From the NCBI GenBank assembly GCA_027483885.1, contig JAIXTO010000042.1, positions 18,073 through 82,072 on the forward strand: a stretch of DNA of 64,000 nucleotides, given 5' to 3'. This DNA is from Rhizobiaceae bacterium. GTDB taxonomy: Bacteria > Pseudomonadota > Alphaproteobacteria > Rhizobiales > Rhizobiaceae. Under the pieces are notes generated by a model. That model made no database searches. It was given only the letters and a program-made list of their open reading frames with translations, and was not told the DNA's origin. This document shows, piece after piece, positions 51,907 to 61,173 of this stretch. Position 1 is the stretch's first letter, and each line of letters opens with the position of its first letter. The position numbers and the translations under genes were made by a program.

Positions 51907-51939
51907 TGTGCCGGCCCGGCCGCAATCCGGGCCGGCACA
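51907..51939 (+). promoter_or_regulatory. Strong stem-loop downstream of the binding-protein gene
   Basis: TGTGCCGGCCCGG and CCGGGCCGGCACA pair perfectly over 13 bp with a 7-nt loop, 22 nt after the binding-protein stop. ACTTGAATG follows, no T-run, and permease genes continue downstream. Expected to act as an mRNA-stabilising or partial termination element. Confidence 0.65.
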
Positions 51940-52071
51940 CTTGAATGAAAGGCGCGCTTGCGCCATCCTGACCTTGCGAGGCTTCAAGAGCCTCCGACAC
52001 CCATTCACGACATCGAAATCAAGGCTCCGTCCGCCCGTCAACCGACCCTGGACACGCCGCTTGAGCAAGAC

Positions 52072-52899
52072 ATGATAAAACGTTTAAGCCCCTGGATATT
52101 GGCCGGACCGGCAAGCCTGCTCGTGCTGGTATTCCTCATTCTCCCCGTCGGCTCGACGCTGATTGCGACCTTTACCGATGCGAAGGGCTGGGCCGCTCCC
52201 TATGCCGCCTTTTTCAACAGCGGCTTTCGCCGCACCGTGCTTTACCGCACCATCGAGATTTCGCTGATCACCACGATCATATCCGTCGTGCTGGGTTTTA
52301 TCGCCGCCTATGTGGTGGCGCAGATGCCGGCGCGGCTGAAAAGCATCATGATCATCGCCGCCGTCTTTCCGCTGCTGACCGGTGTCGTGGTGCGCTCTTT
52401 TGCCTGGCTGATCCTGCTTGGCAAGAACGGCATCCTCAACACGGCGCTTCTCTCTGTCGGGTTTATTTCCGAGCCGATCTCGATGCTCTACACCGAAGGC
52501 GCCGTCATTGCGGCCATGGTCTATCTTTTCGTGCCGCTGATGATCCTGACGCTTGCCGGCGTGCTGGAAGGCATCCCCAAGGATGTGGTGGAAGCGGCGA
52601 CCTCGCTGGGTGCAACGCCCTTTGCGGTGTTTCGCCAGGTCATCCTGCCGCTTGCCATGCCGGGCCTCATCGTCGGCGCGGTGCTCGTGTTTACCGGCAG
52701 CTTCACCTCATACGCGACGCCGCAGCTGCTTGGCGGCGAGCGCCAGATGATGATGGGAACGCTTCTCTACCAGCGGGCGATGGTGACCTTCGACTGGACC
52801 GGCGCCTCGACCGTTGCCGCGATCATGGTGGTCGTGACCATTCTCATCGTTGTCTTGATGACGCGGCTTGCACGCCGCCTGAACCCGATGGCGGGCTAA
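52072..52899 (+). CDS. ABC transporter permease (PotB-like)
   Basis: 275 residues from ATG 52072; upstream frame to 51958 crosses non-coding DNA. First span WILAGPASLLVLVFLILPVGSTLIATF; the coupling loop is GIPKDVVEAATSLGATPFAVFRQVILPLAMPGLIVG. Together with the PotC-like protein (52904) it forms the channel. Confidence 0.92.
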   Translation: MIKRLSPWILAGPASLLVLVFLILPVGSTLIATFTDAKGWAAPYAAFFNSGFRRTVLYRTIEISLITTIISVVLGFIAAYVVAQMPARLKSIMIIAAVFPLLTGVVVRSFAWLILLGKNGILNTALLSVGFISEPISMLYTEGAVIAAMVYLFVPLMILTLAGVLEGIPKDVVEAATSLGATPFAVFRQVILPLAMPGLIVGAVLVFTGSFTSYATPQLLGGERQMMMGTLLYQRAMVTFDWTGASTVAAIMVVVTILIVVLMTRLARRLNPMAG

Positions 52900-52903
52900 A
52901 ACC

Positions 52904-53692
52904 ATGCGCAACACACTTCACCCGGCCCTGACCATCACCGCCTCGATCATCTTCATCATCCTGATCGCCCCGCTCTTCATCATTCTGGGTGCGGCCGTCA
53001 GCGACACCAATTACCTCACCTTTCCACCGCAGGGTTTCACCATGCGCTGGTTCAGCAATATCTTCGAGATCAGCGCCTTTCGCACCACAGCCATCACCAG
53101 CCTGCAGATCGCCTTTTTCGGCACGTTCCTGGCGCTTCTCATCGGCATTCCCGCCGCCTATGCGCTCAATCGTTTTCGCATAAGGCTGCCGTCCTGGCTG
53201 TCGAACGTCTTCGTGCTGCCCATCCTGGTGCCGGAAATCGTGCTTGGCTTCTCGCTGATGAAATCGGTGACGATCGGCCTCAACCTGCCGGTGTTTACGA
53301 CGCTGCTGCTCGGTCATGCGCTCTTGGTGCTGCCCTATGCGGTGCGGGTGGTGGGAGCAAGCCTTGCCTCCTTCGACTTTTCCATCGAGGAGGCCGCCAT
53401 CAGCCTCGGTTGCCCGCCGCTCAAGGCATTTTTGACGGTGGTGCTGCCCAATATCAGCGCCGGCGTCATCGCCGCGTTCATCCTGGCCTTCATCACCTCA
53501 ATCAATGACGTGTCCATCTCGCTGTTTTTGACCGGCCCCGGCATTTCCACGCTGCCGATCCAGATCCTTGCCCATATGGAACAGTTTTTCGACCCGACGA
53601 TTGCCTCCGTTTCCGTGCTTCTGATGCTCTTGACGGTTGGCGTGATGGCCATCGTCGAAGCCACCCTTGGCCTCACCTTCCTGACAAAGTGA
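52904..53692 (+). CDS. ABC transporter permease (PotC-like)
   Basis: 262 residues. N-terminal span LTITASIIFIILIAPLFIILGAAVS, GFTMRWFSNIF (typical PotC periplasmic stretch), EAA loop SIEEAAISLGCPPLKAFLTVVLPNISAGVIAAF. Four nucleotides after the PotB-like stop, 7 nt before the ATPase. Confidence 0.92.
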   Translation: MRNTLHPALTITASIIFIILIAPLFIILGAAVSDTNYLTFPPQGFTMRWFSNIFEISAFRTTAITSLQIAFFGTFLALLIGIPAAYALNRFRIRLPSWLSNVFVLPILVPEIVLGFSLMKSVTIGLNLPVFTTLLLGHALLVLPYAVRVVGASLASFDFSIEEAAISLGCPPLKAFLTVVLPNISAGVIAAFILAFITSINDVSISLFLTGPGISTLPIQILAHMEQFFDPTIASVSVLLMLLTVGVMAIVEATLGLTFLTK

Positions 53693-53699
53693 ATTTGCC

Positions 53700-54758
53700 G
53701 TGACCGTTTCGCTGACACTCGACCACATCACCGCCCATTACGGCTCCACGCAGGTGCTGGAAGACCTTTCGCTCGCCATCAAGGCCGGCGAACTGGTTTC
53801 GCTGCTCGGCTCCTCCGGCTGCGGCAAGACAACGACGCTGCGCCTGGTTGCGGGTTTTCTCGAGCCGACAAGCGGCACGATCCAGCTTGGCGAGCGCGAC
53901 CTCACCCGCCTTGCCGCCCACAAGCGCGATATCGGGCTGGTGTTCCAGAATTATGCGCTGTTTCCGCATCTGTCGGTGCGCGACAATGTTGCTTTTGGCC
54001 TGAAACAGCGCGGCCTTGGCGGCACCGAGCGCACCGCCAAGGCCAATGCCATGCTGGAGCGGGTCGGTCTTTCATCCTTTGCCGATCGTATGCCGGCGGC
54101 CCTGTCCGGCGGGCAAAAACAGCGAGTGGCCCTTGCCCGTGCACTCGTCATCGAACCGCCGCTCTTGATGTTCGATGAGCCATTGTCCAACCTCGATGCC
54201 AAGCTGCGCGTCGACATGCGCGTCGAAATCCGGCGGTTGCAACGCGCCAACGGCACGACCTCGCTGTATGTAACGCACGACCAGGAAGAAGCATTTTCGA
54301 TTTCCGATCGCGTCGCCATCATGAACGCCGGCAGGATCATGCAGCTTGATCGGCCGGAAGTGCTCTACCAGCGCCCGGCCAACAGTTTTGTCGCCCGTTT
54401 CGTGGGGTTCGAGAACCTGATCGGAATGACGGTCACCGCACGTGACGGCGAGACGGTCACGGCGGTGACGCAGGCGGGCGCGACGCTGAAGCTGTCGCAA
54501 TCGGTCTTCGGCGCCATCCCCGACCGCTTTGTGCTGGCCGCCCGTCCCGATGGTCTGGCCGTCAGCCGGGAAGGGGAGGGCATCCCCGTAACGCTCGGCA
54601 TCCGCACCTATCTCGGACGCGCCTATCAATACCAGTGCACGACGCCGGCCGGAGATTACCTCGGCAACGGGCCGCTCACCGAATTGCTCGACCCGGGCAC
54701 GGCAGCCGTGCTGACCCCTGTGCCCGAACAGTGCTGCATCCTGCCTTCAGACGCTTGA
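53700..54758 (+). CDS. ABC transporter ATP-binding protein (PotA/FbpC-like)
   Basis: 352 residues, GTG start. Walker A LLGSSGCGKTTTLR, signature LSGGQKQRVALARAL, Walker B LLMFDEPLSNLDAKL, switch His VTHDQEEAFSISD, C-terminal TOBE (VLAARPDGLAVSREGEGIPVTLG). Energises the polyamine-type importer. The M20 peptidase gene starts 10 nt later, implying co-transcription. Confidence 0.92.
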   Translation: MTVSLTLDHITAHYGSTQVLEDLSLAIKAGELVSLLGSSGCGKTTTLRLVAGFLEPTSGTIQLGERDLTRLAAHKRDIGLVFQNYALFPHLSVRDNVAFGLKQRGLGGTERTAKANAMLERVGLSSFADRMPAALSGGQKQRVALARALVIEPPLLMFDEPLSNLDAKLRVDMRVEIRRLQRANGTTSLYVTHDQEEAFSISDRVAIMNAGRIMQLDRPEVLYQRPANSFVARFVGFENLIGMTVTARDGETVTAVTQAGATLKLSQSVFGAIPDRFVLAARPDGLAVSREGEGIPVTLGIRTYLGRAYQYQCTTPAGDYLGNGPLTELLDPGTAAVLTPVPEQCCILPSDA

Positions 54759-54768
54759 GGAAAATCCC

Positions 54769-56163
54769 ATGCCGCTTTCCGATGCCGAACTCGACGCTGT
54801 CCTCGCCCAAGCCGACGCCACGCTGCCGCAGGCGCTTGACCGTCTGTTTGCGCTGATCCGCATCCCGAGCGTTTCCACCGATCCGGCCTATGCGGCCGAT
54901 TGCCGGCGCGCGGCGGAATGGCTGGCGCAGGATCTTGCCAATATCGGCTTTGACGCCTCGGTGCGCGATACGATCGGCCATCCGATGGTTGTCGGCCATG
55001 CCAGACAAGAGGAGGGGGCCAACATCCTCTTCTACGGGCATTACGATGTGCAGCCGGTCGATCCGCTGGCGCTGTGGGAAACCGATCCCTTCGAGCCGGT
55101 GATGAAGCCGCTGCCCAATGGCGACACCGCCATCGTTGCGCGCGGCGCCTCCGACGACAAGGGACAGATGATGACCTTTGTCGAGGCCTGCCGCGCCTTC
55201 AAGGTGGTCACCGGCGGGCTTCCGGTCGGCATCAGCATTCTCTTTGAAGGGGAAGAAGAGGCGGGAAGCCCAAGCCTTGCGCCCTTCATGGAAGAGGCGG
55301 CAGACGAGTTGAAAAGCGATGTCGTCTACGTCTGCGATACCGACATGTGGGACCGCGAGACACCGGCGATCACCACCATGCTGCGCGGCCTTGTCAGCCA
55401 GGAAATCGAAATCACCTGCGCCGACCGCGACCTGCATTCGGGCATGTTCGGCAATGCCGCGCGCAATGCGCTGCAGGTGCTGGGCGACGTCGTGGCAAGC
55501 CTGCGCCATGCGGATGGCAGCGTCGCCGTCGACGGTTTTTATGAGGGCGTGACGGAGCTTTCCGATGAGGTGAGGGCGCTCTGGCAGCGGTTGCCGTTTG
55601 ACGAGCAGGCGTTCCTGAGCGATGTCGGCCTGTCAATCCCGGCAGGGGAGGAGGGCCGCTCCATCCTCGAACAGGTCTGGGCGCGACCCAGCTGCGAGAT
55701 CAACGGCATGACCGGCGGCTATACCGGGGAGGGGTTCAAGACCGTTATTCCCGCCAAGGCGTCTGCCAAGATTTCCTTCCGCCTCGTCGCCGGCCAGGAC
55801 CCGGAAAAGATCCGCGACGCATTTCAGGCGCATGTGCGGGCAAGAATTCCGGCCGATTGTAGCGTTACCTTCAAGACCTATGGCCTGGCGCCCGCCATCA
55901 CCATGCCGCTCGACAGCGAATTTCTGCGCGCCACAAGCGGAGCACTGACAGCGGAATGGGGTCGTGAAACAGCACTTGCCGGAACCGGCGGTTCCATTCC
56001 GATCGTCGGCGCCTTCAAGGAGAAATTGGGGGCCGATACGCTTCTCGTCGGCTTTGCCCGCTTCGACAACCGGGTTCACAGCCCGAACGAGAAATACGAC
56101 CTGTCGAGCTTCCGCCACGGCATCCGCTCATGGATCCGTATTCTCGCGGCCCTTTCGGCCTGA
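54769..56163 (+). CDS. M20-family metallopeptidase (dipeptidase/deacylase)
   Basis: 464 residues, start preceded by GAGGAA. Two-metal M20 motifs: NILFYGHYDVQPVDPLALWETDPFEP, RGASDDKGQMMTFVEA, ILFEGEEEAGSPSL, and CADRDLHSGMFGNAARNALQVLG as the dimerisation domain. The type resembles CNDP/ArgE-like dipeptidases. Last gene of the PotABCD-like operon, so it probably hydrolyses the imported compound, possibly an N-acyl amine or dipeptide-like molecule. Confidence 0.9.
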   Translation: MPLSDAELDAVLAQADATLPQALDRLFALIRIPSVSTDPAYAADCRRAAEWLAQDLANIGFDASVRDTIGHPMVVGHARQEEGANILFYGHYDVQPVDPLALWETDPFEPVMKPLPNGDTAIVARGASDDKGQMMTFVEACRAFKVVTGGLPVGISILFEGEEEAGSPSLAPFMEEAADELKSDVVYVCDTDMWDRETPAITTMLRGLVSQEIEITCADRDLHSGMFGNAARNALQVLGDVVASLRHADGSVAVDGFYEGVTELSDEVRALWQRLPFDEQAFLSDVGLSIPAGEEGRSILEQVWARPSCEINGMTGGYTGEGFKTVIPAKASAKISFRLVAGQDPEKIRDAFQAHVRARIPADCSVTFKTYGLAPAITMPLDSEFLRATSGALTAEWGRETALAGTGGSIPIVGAFKEKLGADTLLVGFARFDNRVHSPNEKYDLSSFRHGIRSWIRILAALSA

Positions 56164-56168
56164 CGTGC

Positions 56169-56201
56169 AAAAAAGCCATCCGGCAGGCGAGAACCTGCCG
56201 G
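56169..56201 (-). terminator. Rho-independent terminator for the adenine-deaminase-like gene
   Basis: CCGGCAGG-N6-CCTGCCGG, 8-bp perfect stem (56180-56201). On the minus strand it is followed within 6 nt by TTTTTT (56174-56169). It lies directly after the minus-strand gene's stop and just past the convergent plus-strand stop; on plus the following ACCTTTCC is a weak T-tract. Confidence 0.75.
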
Positions 56202-56220
56202 ACCTTTCCAATCGGGGCGA

Positions 56221-58089
56221 TCAGAACACGATCTTCTGCACCGCCCCGGTCTGGACATTGACAAGCCCCTGCGGCGCATAGTCGGAGGGCGCGACAAGCA
56301 CCCAGCGCCACGGCGCGCAGGTGAGCGTGGCAAAGGCCAGCCGCTCGGGAAAACCCGGAAACCAGCGGGGGCTGAAGGTCGGCTCGTACATCCAGTCGAT
56401 CTTGTCACCCTCGGCATAAAGCGCCTGCATTTCCTCATGCAGCAATTCCGGAGCCCGACACGTCATCAGGCCGGCCACTTCATAACGCACGGTTGCGACC
56501 AGCTTCCCTTCGCGCACCAGCGCCCAGCCACCGTCATCCTCGGCGATGGCGTTGACGGCCATGGCCATGGCGGCATCGGAGGACCCGACGCACCAGATAT
56601 TGTGTTTGTCATGCGCCATGGAGCAGGCAAGGGCCGTCTCCGACGTTTTTGGGCCGCAGCCGATCCAGAACATTTTTGAGACGGCCGCCTTGCCGGAGAA
56701 GCGGTCGATGACGGAAAACTTGGTGATGTTGCGGCTTTCGTCGCGCTGCACCAGCCCTCCCTCGACCGGCAGTTCATAGGTCAAGAAATCATCGGCCCAG
56801 TGGAAGGGGCGCAGCACGGCAGCCTGCATCGTCTGGCGGCCGGGTTCGGCAAAGATGGCAAAATCTGCATCGGTCAGGGGACGGCCGATATTGACAGTTT
56901 TTGTCGCCCATTCCGGCCAAGCGATTTCAGGCACATCCGGCAGATAGGTCTTGCCTTCGGATACCTGTTTTCCGTCGGCCCAGACTTTTGCAATCTCGAA
57001 TGTCTCGACATCCGAGAGCAGCACGATATCCGCGTAGCGGCCCGGCGCAAGCGAACCGACCCAGGGGGTCAACCGCATGTGGCGGGCCGGATTGATCGTC
57101 ACGCACTGGATGGCGATTTCCGGTGCAAGGCCGGATTGGATCGCAAGCCGGACGTTATAGTCGGTGGCGCCCATCTTCAGCGTATCGGAAGCGCTGCGGT
57201 CATCGGTGGTAAAGGCGATCTGCGACCAGTCGGAAAGCCCCCTGTCCAGAAGGCCCTTGATCACCTCCGGCAGGCTGTGCGGGCGAAGCTCCATGAACAG
57301 GCCGTGGGTGAGCTTGTCCCAGAATTCTTCAAAGGTCCAGGCTTCGTGGTCGGAGGCAAGGCCGGCGGCGGCAAAGGCGTTGATCGTCGGCAGATCACGG
57401 ATGCCCGCCGCATGGCCTTCCACCACACCGCGCTGCTCGAATGTGGCGCGGATCATGCCCCAGAGGCGGGTGTGCGACGGATTTTCCGGGTTCCAGACGG
57501 CCGGCCAGTCCATGACTTCGTCAAGGCCCGCCACCATCAGGCTCTCCTTGAGGAAGGCCTTCTGCTCGTCATAGCCCAGATATCCGCCACCGTGTTCGTA
57601 ACCGGTCGGTGGCACGGCGGAGCCCGGGAGAGGGAAAATCTTCAGGGGGGAGCCTGCCTCGCGCGCTTTCAGCCAGAATTCCAGCGTCTTGCCGCCATTG
57701 ACGTTGGAAAACTCGTGGCTTGCCTCGCAGGTCCAGGTATTGCCGCGCGGCAGGACAAGAGCCGCCTCCCATTCCGGCGTCAGATGCGAGCTTTCGATGT
57801 GCTTGTGAACCTCGCCAAGTCCCGGCACGGCGGAAAGATCCGGTTCGTGAACGTGCCGCGCCACCTCGCCCGGATAGCTGCCGGCCGGCCCGACATAGGC
57901 GATGCGCCGGCCCTTGATGACGATTTCCTGATCCTCGGCCCAGGTGCGGGTCGCAACGTCGAGCAGGCGCCCGACGCGCAGCGCCACATCCGCCGGCTCC
58001 TTGCCCAGCGCCACCAGCGTCAACTGCTGGCGGATGGCGATTTCGGTGGCGGAATCGGGATTGATGTCGATGAGGGCGGGGCGCGTCAC
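56221..58089 (-). CDS. Adenine deaminase-like amidohydrolase
   Basis: 622 residues. Resembles the bacterial adenine deaminase family: VGRLLDVATRTWAEDQEIVIKGRRIAYVG, VPGLGEVHKHIESSHLTPEWEAALVLPRGNTW, EASHEFSNVNGG, ASDHEAWTFEEF, FTTDDRSASDTL (catalytic Asp), CSMAHDKHNIWCVGSSDAAMAMAVNAI. Differences: DxHxH reads EVHKH and the PHE motif reads SHE. So the base may differ from adenine; related enzymes handle other purine or amino-ring substrates. It is convergent to the transporter operon at 50845-56163. Confidence 0.82.
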   Translation of the reverse strand: MTRPALIDINPDSATEIAIRQQLTLVALGKEPADVALRVGRLLDVATRTWAEDQEIVIKGRRIAYVGPAGSYPGEVARHVHEPDLSAVPGLGEVHKHIESSHLTPEWEAALVLPRGNTWTCEASHEFSNVNGGKTLEFWLKAREAGSPLKIFPLPGSAVPPTGYEHGGGYLGYDEQKAFLKESLMVAGLDEVMDWPAVWNPENPSHTRLWGMIRATFEQRGVVEGHAAGIRDLPTINAFAAAGLASDHEAWTFEEFWDKLTHGLFMELRPHSLPEVIKGLLDRGLSDWSQIAFTTDDRSASDTLKMGATDYNVRLAIQSGLAPEIAIQCVTINPARHMRLTPWVGSLAPGRYADIVLLSDVETFEIAKVWADGKQVSEGKTYLPDVPEIAWPEWATKTVNIGRPLTDADFAIFAEPGRQTMQAAVLRPFHWADDFLTYELPVEGGLVQRDESRNITKFSVIDRFSGKAAVSKMFWIGCGPKTSETALACSMAHDKHNIWCVGSSDAAMAMAVNAIAEDDGGWALVREGKLVATVRYEVAGLMTCRAPELLHEEMQALYAEGDKIDWMYEPTFSPRWFPGFPERLAFATLTCAPWRWVLVAPSDYAPQGLVNVQTGAVQKIVF

Positions 58090-58205
58090 GGGCCACTCCT
58101 TGGCATTGCAGAGGATCGGGTTGGACCGGCCGGCTTGTCAGCCATCCGGCAATGGTGCCACTGGGCATAAACCCGCCCCGGCCTGATCGCAACCGGCGTT
58201 TTCCG

Positions 58206-58862
58206 TCAGTCGTCGTCTTCTCCTGCCCCTTCGAGAAGCGGGCTCAACTCGTCCTTCTGCATCTGGTGACGGCTGAGGAGGCCGGCATCTTCCAGCATGT
58301 CGAGATCAGGCAATTCGCGAAGGGTGGCAAAGCCGAAGGCGGCGAGAAAGGCCGGCGTCGTCACATAGGTATAGGGCGAACCGGGGCCCGTGCTGCGCGG
58401 GCCAGACGTGATGAAACCAAGGCGCTTGATCGTGGCAATCGTGTCGCGGTTCACCTCGCGGCCAAAGATGCGCGACAGCTCGCTGCGGGTCACCGGCTGG
58501 AAATAACCGATTACCATCAGAACCATCGCCTCCTGCTGCGACAGCTCCGCCGGGATTTTCACCGGTGCGCCCGAGGAGCGTACCACATGGGCATAAGCCG
58601 GACGTGTGCGATACTGGAAACCGCCGGCGACGGAGACGAGATCGAAGGGCCGGTTTGCCAGTTCGGCGCGGATATCGTCGATGATCAGGTCGATATTGCA
58701 GTCGCGCCCAACTACCCGGGCCAGCACGTCACGTCCGACCGGTTCGCTGGAGGCAAAAACCACGGCCTCCACACGGTTCATCCATTCACGCCAGCGCGCC
58801 TGCGGGACAAGGTCTGAAAGTTCGGTATCGAGAAGCACGGGCTGTTTCGGATTGCGCGCCAT
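58206..58862 (-). CDS. ScpB-like segregation/condensation family protein
   Basis: 218 residues with two winged-helix units: MNRVEAVVFASSEPVGRDVLARVVGRDCNIDLIIDDIRAELANRPFDLVSVAGGFQYRT and LSQQEAMVLMVIGYFQPVTRSELSRIFGREVNRDTIATIKRLGFI. ScpB works with ScpA and SMC on chromosomes. No scpA is adjacent; instead a DUF1403 gene lies 2 nt upstream on the same strand, a pairing seen on rhizobial replicons. It may act on plasmid or accessory DNA or as a regulator. Confidence 0.88.
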   Translation of the reverse strand: MARNPKQPVLLDTELSDLVPQARWREWMNRVEAVVFASSEPVGRDVLARVVGRDCNIDLIIDDIRAELANRPFDLVSVAGGFQYRTRPAYAHVVRSSGAPVKIPAELSQQEAMVLMVIGYFQPVTRSELSRIFGREVNRDTIATIKRLGFITSGPRSTGPGSPYTYVTTPAFLAAFGFATLRELPDLDMLEDAGLLSRHQMQKDELSPLLEGAGEDDD

Positions 58863-58864
58863 GG

Positions 58865-59815
58865 TCAGAGCCCAAACACGCGCGAGTTCTGACGACCGGA
58901 AAGCTCGCGGATCGCCTCGAAATCCAGAAGCCGCTCGAACAGCCGGCGCGAGGCGAACCGTGACAGCTTGCGGGTCACCAGCGAGCCGGACACCGCATCC
59001 TCGTTCAAAAGAAGATCGACCGCATCCCCGGCGCCCTTTGCGCGAAGTTTTGGCACCACCTCCAGGAGACGCCCGGCCCGCCGGTCGATGTCGCCGGCAA
59101 AACGCACCGCATCGATGGCGGCATCGGCAAGCGACAGGGTAACGGCGCGGGTAAAACCGTCCGTTTCAGGCGACAACCGCTTCTGGCTGCGCTCGGTGCG
59201 AAAATAGGCCGATTGCCGCTGCGCCATCATCAGGGGCAGAGCCACCGGCCAACCCATCATCTCCTTCAGCATCTGGTCTGCCACCCACCAGGCCAGAAGC
59301 TCGTAGGGGGCACCCAGCGCCATGATGCGCGACACGATCTGCGCTATTGCCAGCGGCGGCGACGATGTTGCCCGCCGCAGCGCATCGCACCCGTGCGGCA
59401 CGGCTTCCAACTCGTCGGTCCAGCGCAGATCGAGGGACACGGCCACCTCCTTCAGCGTCTCGGCCTCCAGGAAAAGCGGCCGCGCCGCAAGTCGCTTCCA
59501 GGCGCCGTACAGGGTGCCGGAGGGGCCGGCATCGTCGCCGGGGCGGCGCAGAACCCAGGCATCGCGCAACTGTGCCTCCTCTTCGCGCCGGCCGGAGAGG
59601 CGAACCGCGACAACCGCACATTTCAGCGCCTGACGCTGACGCCACGCGCCGGCCCAAAGGTGATCAGCGCGCATGATCCGGTCGAGCGCCAGAAGTGCCC
59701 CACCCGCCACAAAGGCTGCCTCCGCATCACTGTCCACGGCAACGCGACGCGTTGTCCAGGCTGGAACCTGAAAAGCCGGATCAAGCGGCAGCGGGGGTTT
59801 TCGCGCAGGAATCAT
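58865..59815 (-). CDS. DUF1403-family protein
   Basis: 316 residues, mostly helical, recognised as DUF1403 (VAGGALLALDRIMRADHLWAGAWRQRQALKCAVVAVRL, EAETLKEVAVSLDLRW, YELLAWWVADQMLKEMMGWPVALPLMMAQR, NEDAVSGSLVTRKLSRFASRRLFERLLDFEAIRELSGR). The C-terminal segment resembles cell-filamentation Fic/DUF linker style helices but has no catalytic motif I can name. Tight coupling to scpB-like gene suggests they act together. Function unknown. Confidence 0.78.
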   Translation of the reverse strand: MIPARKPPLPLDPAFQVPAWTTRRVAVDSDAEAAFVAGGALLALDRIMRADHLWAGAWRQRQALKCAVVAVRLSGRREEEAQLRDAWVLRRPGDDAGPSGTLYGAWKRLAARPLFLEAETLKEVAVSLDLRWTDELEAVPHGCDALRRATSSPPLAIAQIVSRIMALGAPYELLAWWVADQMLKEMMGWPVALPLMMAQRQSAYFRTERSQKRLSPETDGFTRAVTLSLADAAIDAVRFAGDIDRRAGRLLEVVPKLRAKGAGDAVDLLLNEDAVSGSLVTRKLSRFASRRLFERLLDFEAIRELSGRQNSRVFGL

Positions 59816-59880
59816 CAGGGGATCATAATGGCTTTGAGCGCTTCTGCCAGAGCATGACCCTCGAACCGCACAGTTCTTCT

Positions 59881-60828
59881 CTAATCCGCATCATCCTGAA
59901 GGCGCTCATGTTCAAGCCGGCGCGACAGCAACGGATAAACCACCAGCCCGTCCTCCTCTCCGCGGGGAAACTGCCCGTCGCGATGGCGCTTTTCGGCCGC
60001 CTTGTAGCCGGCGGGGCTGACGCCGATATAATGCTTGAACATGCGCGAAAAATAGTAGCTGTCGCTGTAGCCGACCTGCGCCGCCGTCTGCTTCACCGAG
60101 CGCCCGCCCGCAAGCAGCCCCATGGCGCGTTCCATGCGCTTGAACTCCTGGTATTTGGTGGGCGTCAGCCCCACCTGCCGGCGAAAGGTGCGGCGGAAAT
60201 AATCCTGGTTATAGGGGATCGACCCGAGCACCATCTCGACGATGCCATCATCCAGCGGGTCTGCCGCAATGCGGCTTGCCGCCACCATCACCGCCAGCGA
60301 CAGCGCATCCGGATTGTCGACCGAGACCTCCTGCTGCTGGCGCCAGCCGATGAAGGCCGCCTCGATATATTCGGTGAGGAACACCATGAACATGTGGTGT
60401 TGGGCAAGCGTGGTTGAGGACAGCGGCACCGTCTCGCGGTAGTGGCGCACCAGCGGCTGCAGCATCGGCCAGCGCGGCAGGGCAACCGCGCGGCGCATCT
60501 CCATCTGCGAGATCAGATCCATGCGGCCGAAGACATTGAGCGTAAAATGCTGGGCAACGCCGGTGTAGAGGTCGCTGGACACCGTGCGCCCGACAAATTG
60601 CGTATTGGCCTCGATCAGCATGGCGGAGCCCGGCTCCATCACCACCCGTTCGCCCGCCACCTCATACTCGCCACGCCCTGTAAGACATATGACAAGATCA
60701 TGCACCGTATTCGTCTTGTCGATGCGCCAACTGGGGGAGTGCTGCATCTTGATGGTGGAGCGCGTGAGGTTGAGCGTCAGCGATTGCACGGGAATAGCGG
60801 CCAGCGGCCCTTGTTCGTTTTTATCCAT
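59881..60828 (-). CDS. AraC-family transcriptional regulator
   Basis: 315 residues. N-terminal cupin-like sensing domain (VICLTGRGEYEVAGERVVMEPGSAMLIEANTQF), C-terminal double HTH (VEMVLGSIPYNQDYFRRTFRRQVGLTPTKYQEFKRMERAMGLLAGG...KQTAAQVGYSDSYYFSRMFKHYIGVSPAGYK). Divergent from the sugar ABC operon at 61174, so likely its activator. A small palindrome TCTTCTG-N8-CAGAAGA (60853-60874) lies just before its start. Confidence 0.92.
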   Translation of the reverse strand: MDKNEQGPLAAIPVQSLTLNLTRSTIKMQHSPSWRIDKTNTVHDLVICLTGRGEYEVAGERVVMEPGSAMLIEANTQFVGRTVSSDLYTGVAQHFTLNVFGRMDLISQMEMRRAVALPRWPMLQPLVRHYRETVPLSSTTLAQHHMFMVFLTEYIEAAFIGWRQQQEVSVDNPDALSLAVMVAASRIAADPLDDGIVEMVLGSIPYNQDYFRRTFRRQVGLTPTKYQEFKRMERAMGLLAGGRSVKQTAAQVGYSDSYYFSRMFKHYIGVSPAGYKAAEKRHRDGQFPRGEEDGLVVYPLLSRRLEHERLQDDAD

Positions 60829-61173
60829 CTTTTTGTCCGAAAGCCTCTATTCTCTTCTGCCTGCCTCCAGAAGATAGTAGCGCCCATCGATGGAAAACAC
60901 CAGTTTCCATCACCTGTTCAATGGGAGGAGCGGGGCATTTTGGGGAGGAGAGGGTGCATCGAAGCGCCGCCATTCCCTTTGCCTCGATATCAAGATGCAG
61001 AATTTTGAATACCCGGAACCCACCCGGCCGGACCACGCGATAACAGCTGTGTCCGCCATTCCCCGGATCGATGGCATTTGCGTCAATGAGCAGCAGGTGC
61101 GCCAAAACCTGTATGACATGCCCTTGGAGATGGCGGCGAACGAGGCCTCGTTGCGGTCTGCGGGAGCCGCCGC
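60829..61173. other. 345-nt divergent region between AraC regulator and sugar ABC operon
   Basis: Contains TCTTCTG-CCTGCCTC-CAGAAGA (60853-60874; with flanks CTAT and ATAG) near the AraC start, a candidate autoregulatory site. A 60-codon frame from ATG 60995 ends with ATGA overlap to the permease start, but lacks a ribosome site and family features, so I do not call it a gene. No binding-protein gene is here. Confidence 0.45.
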
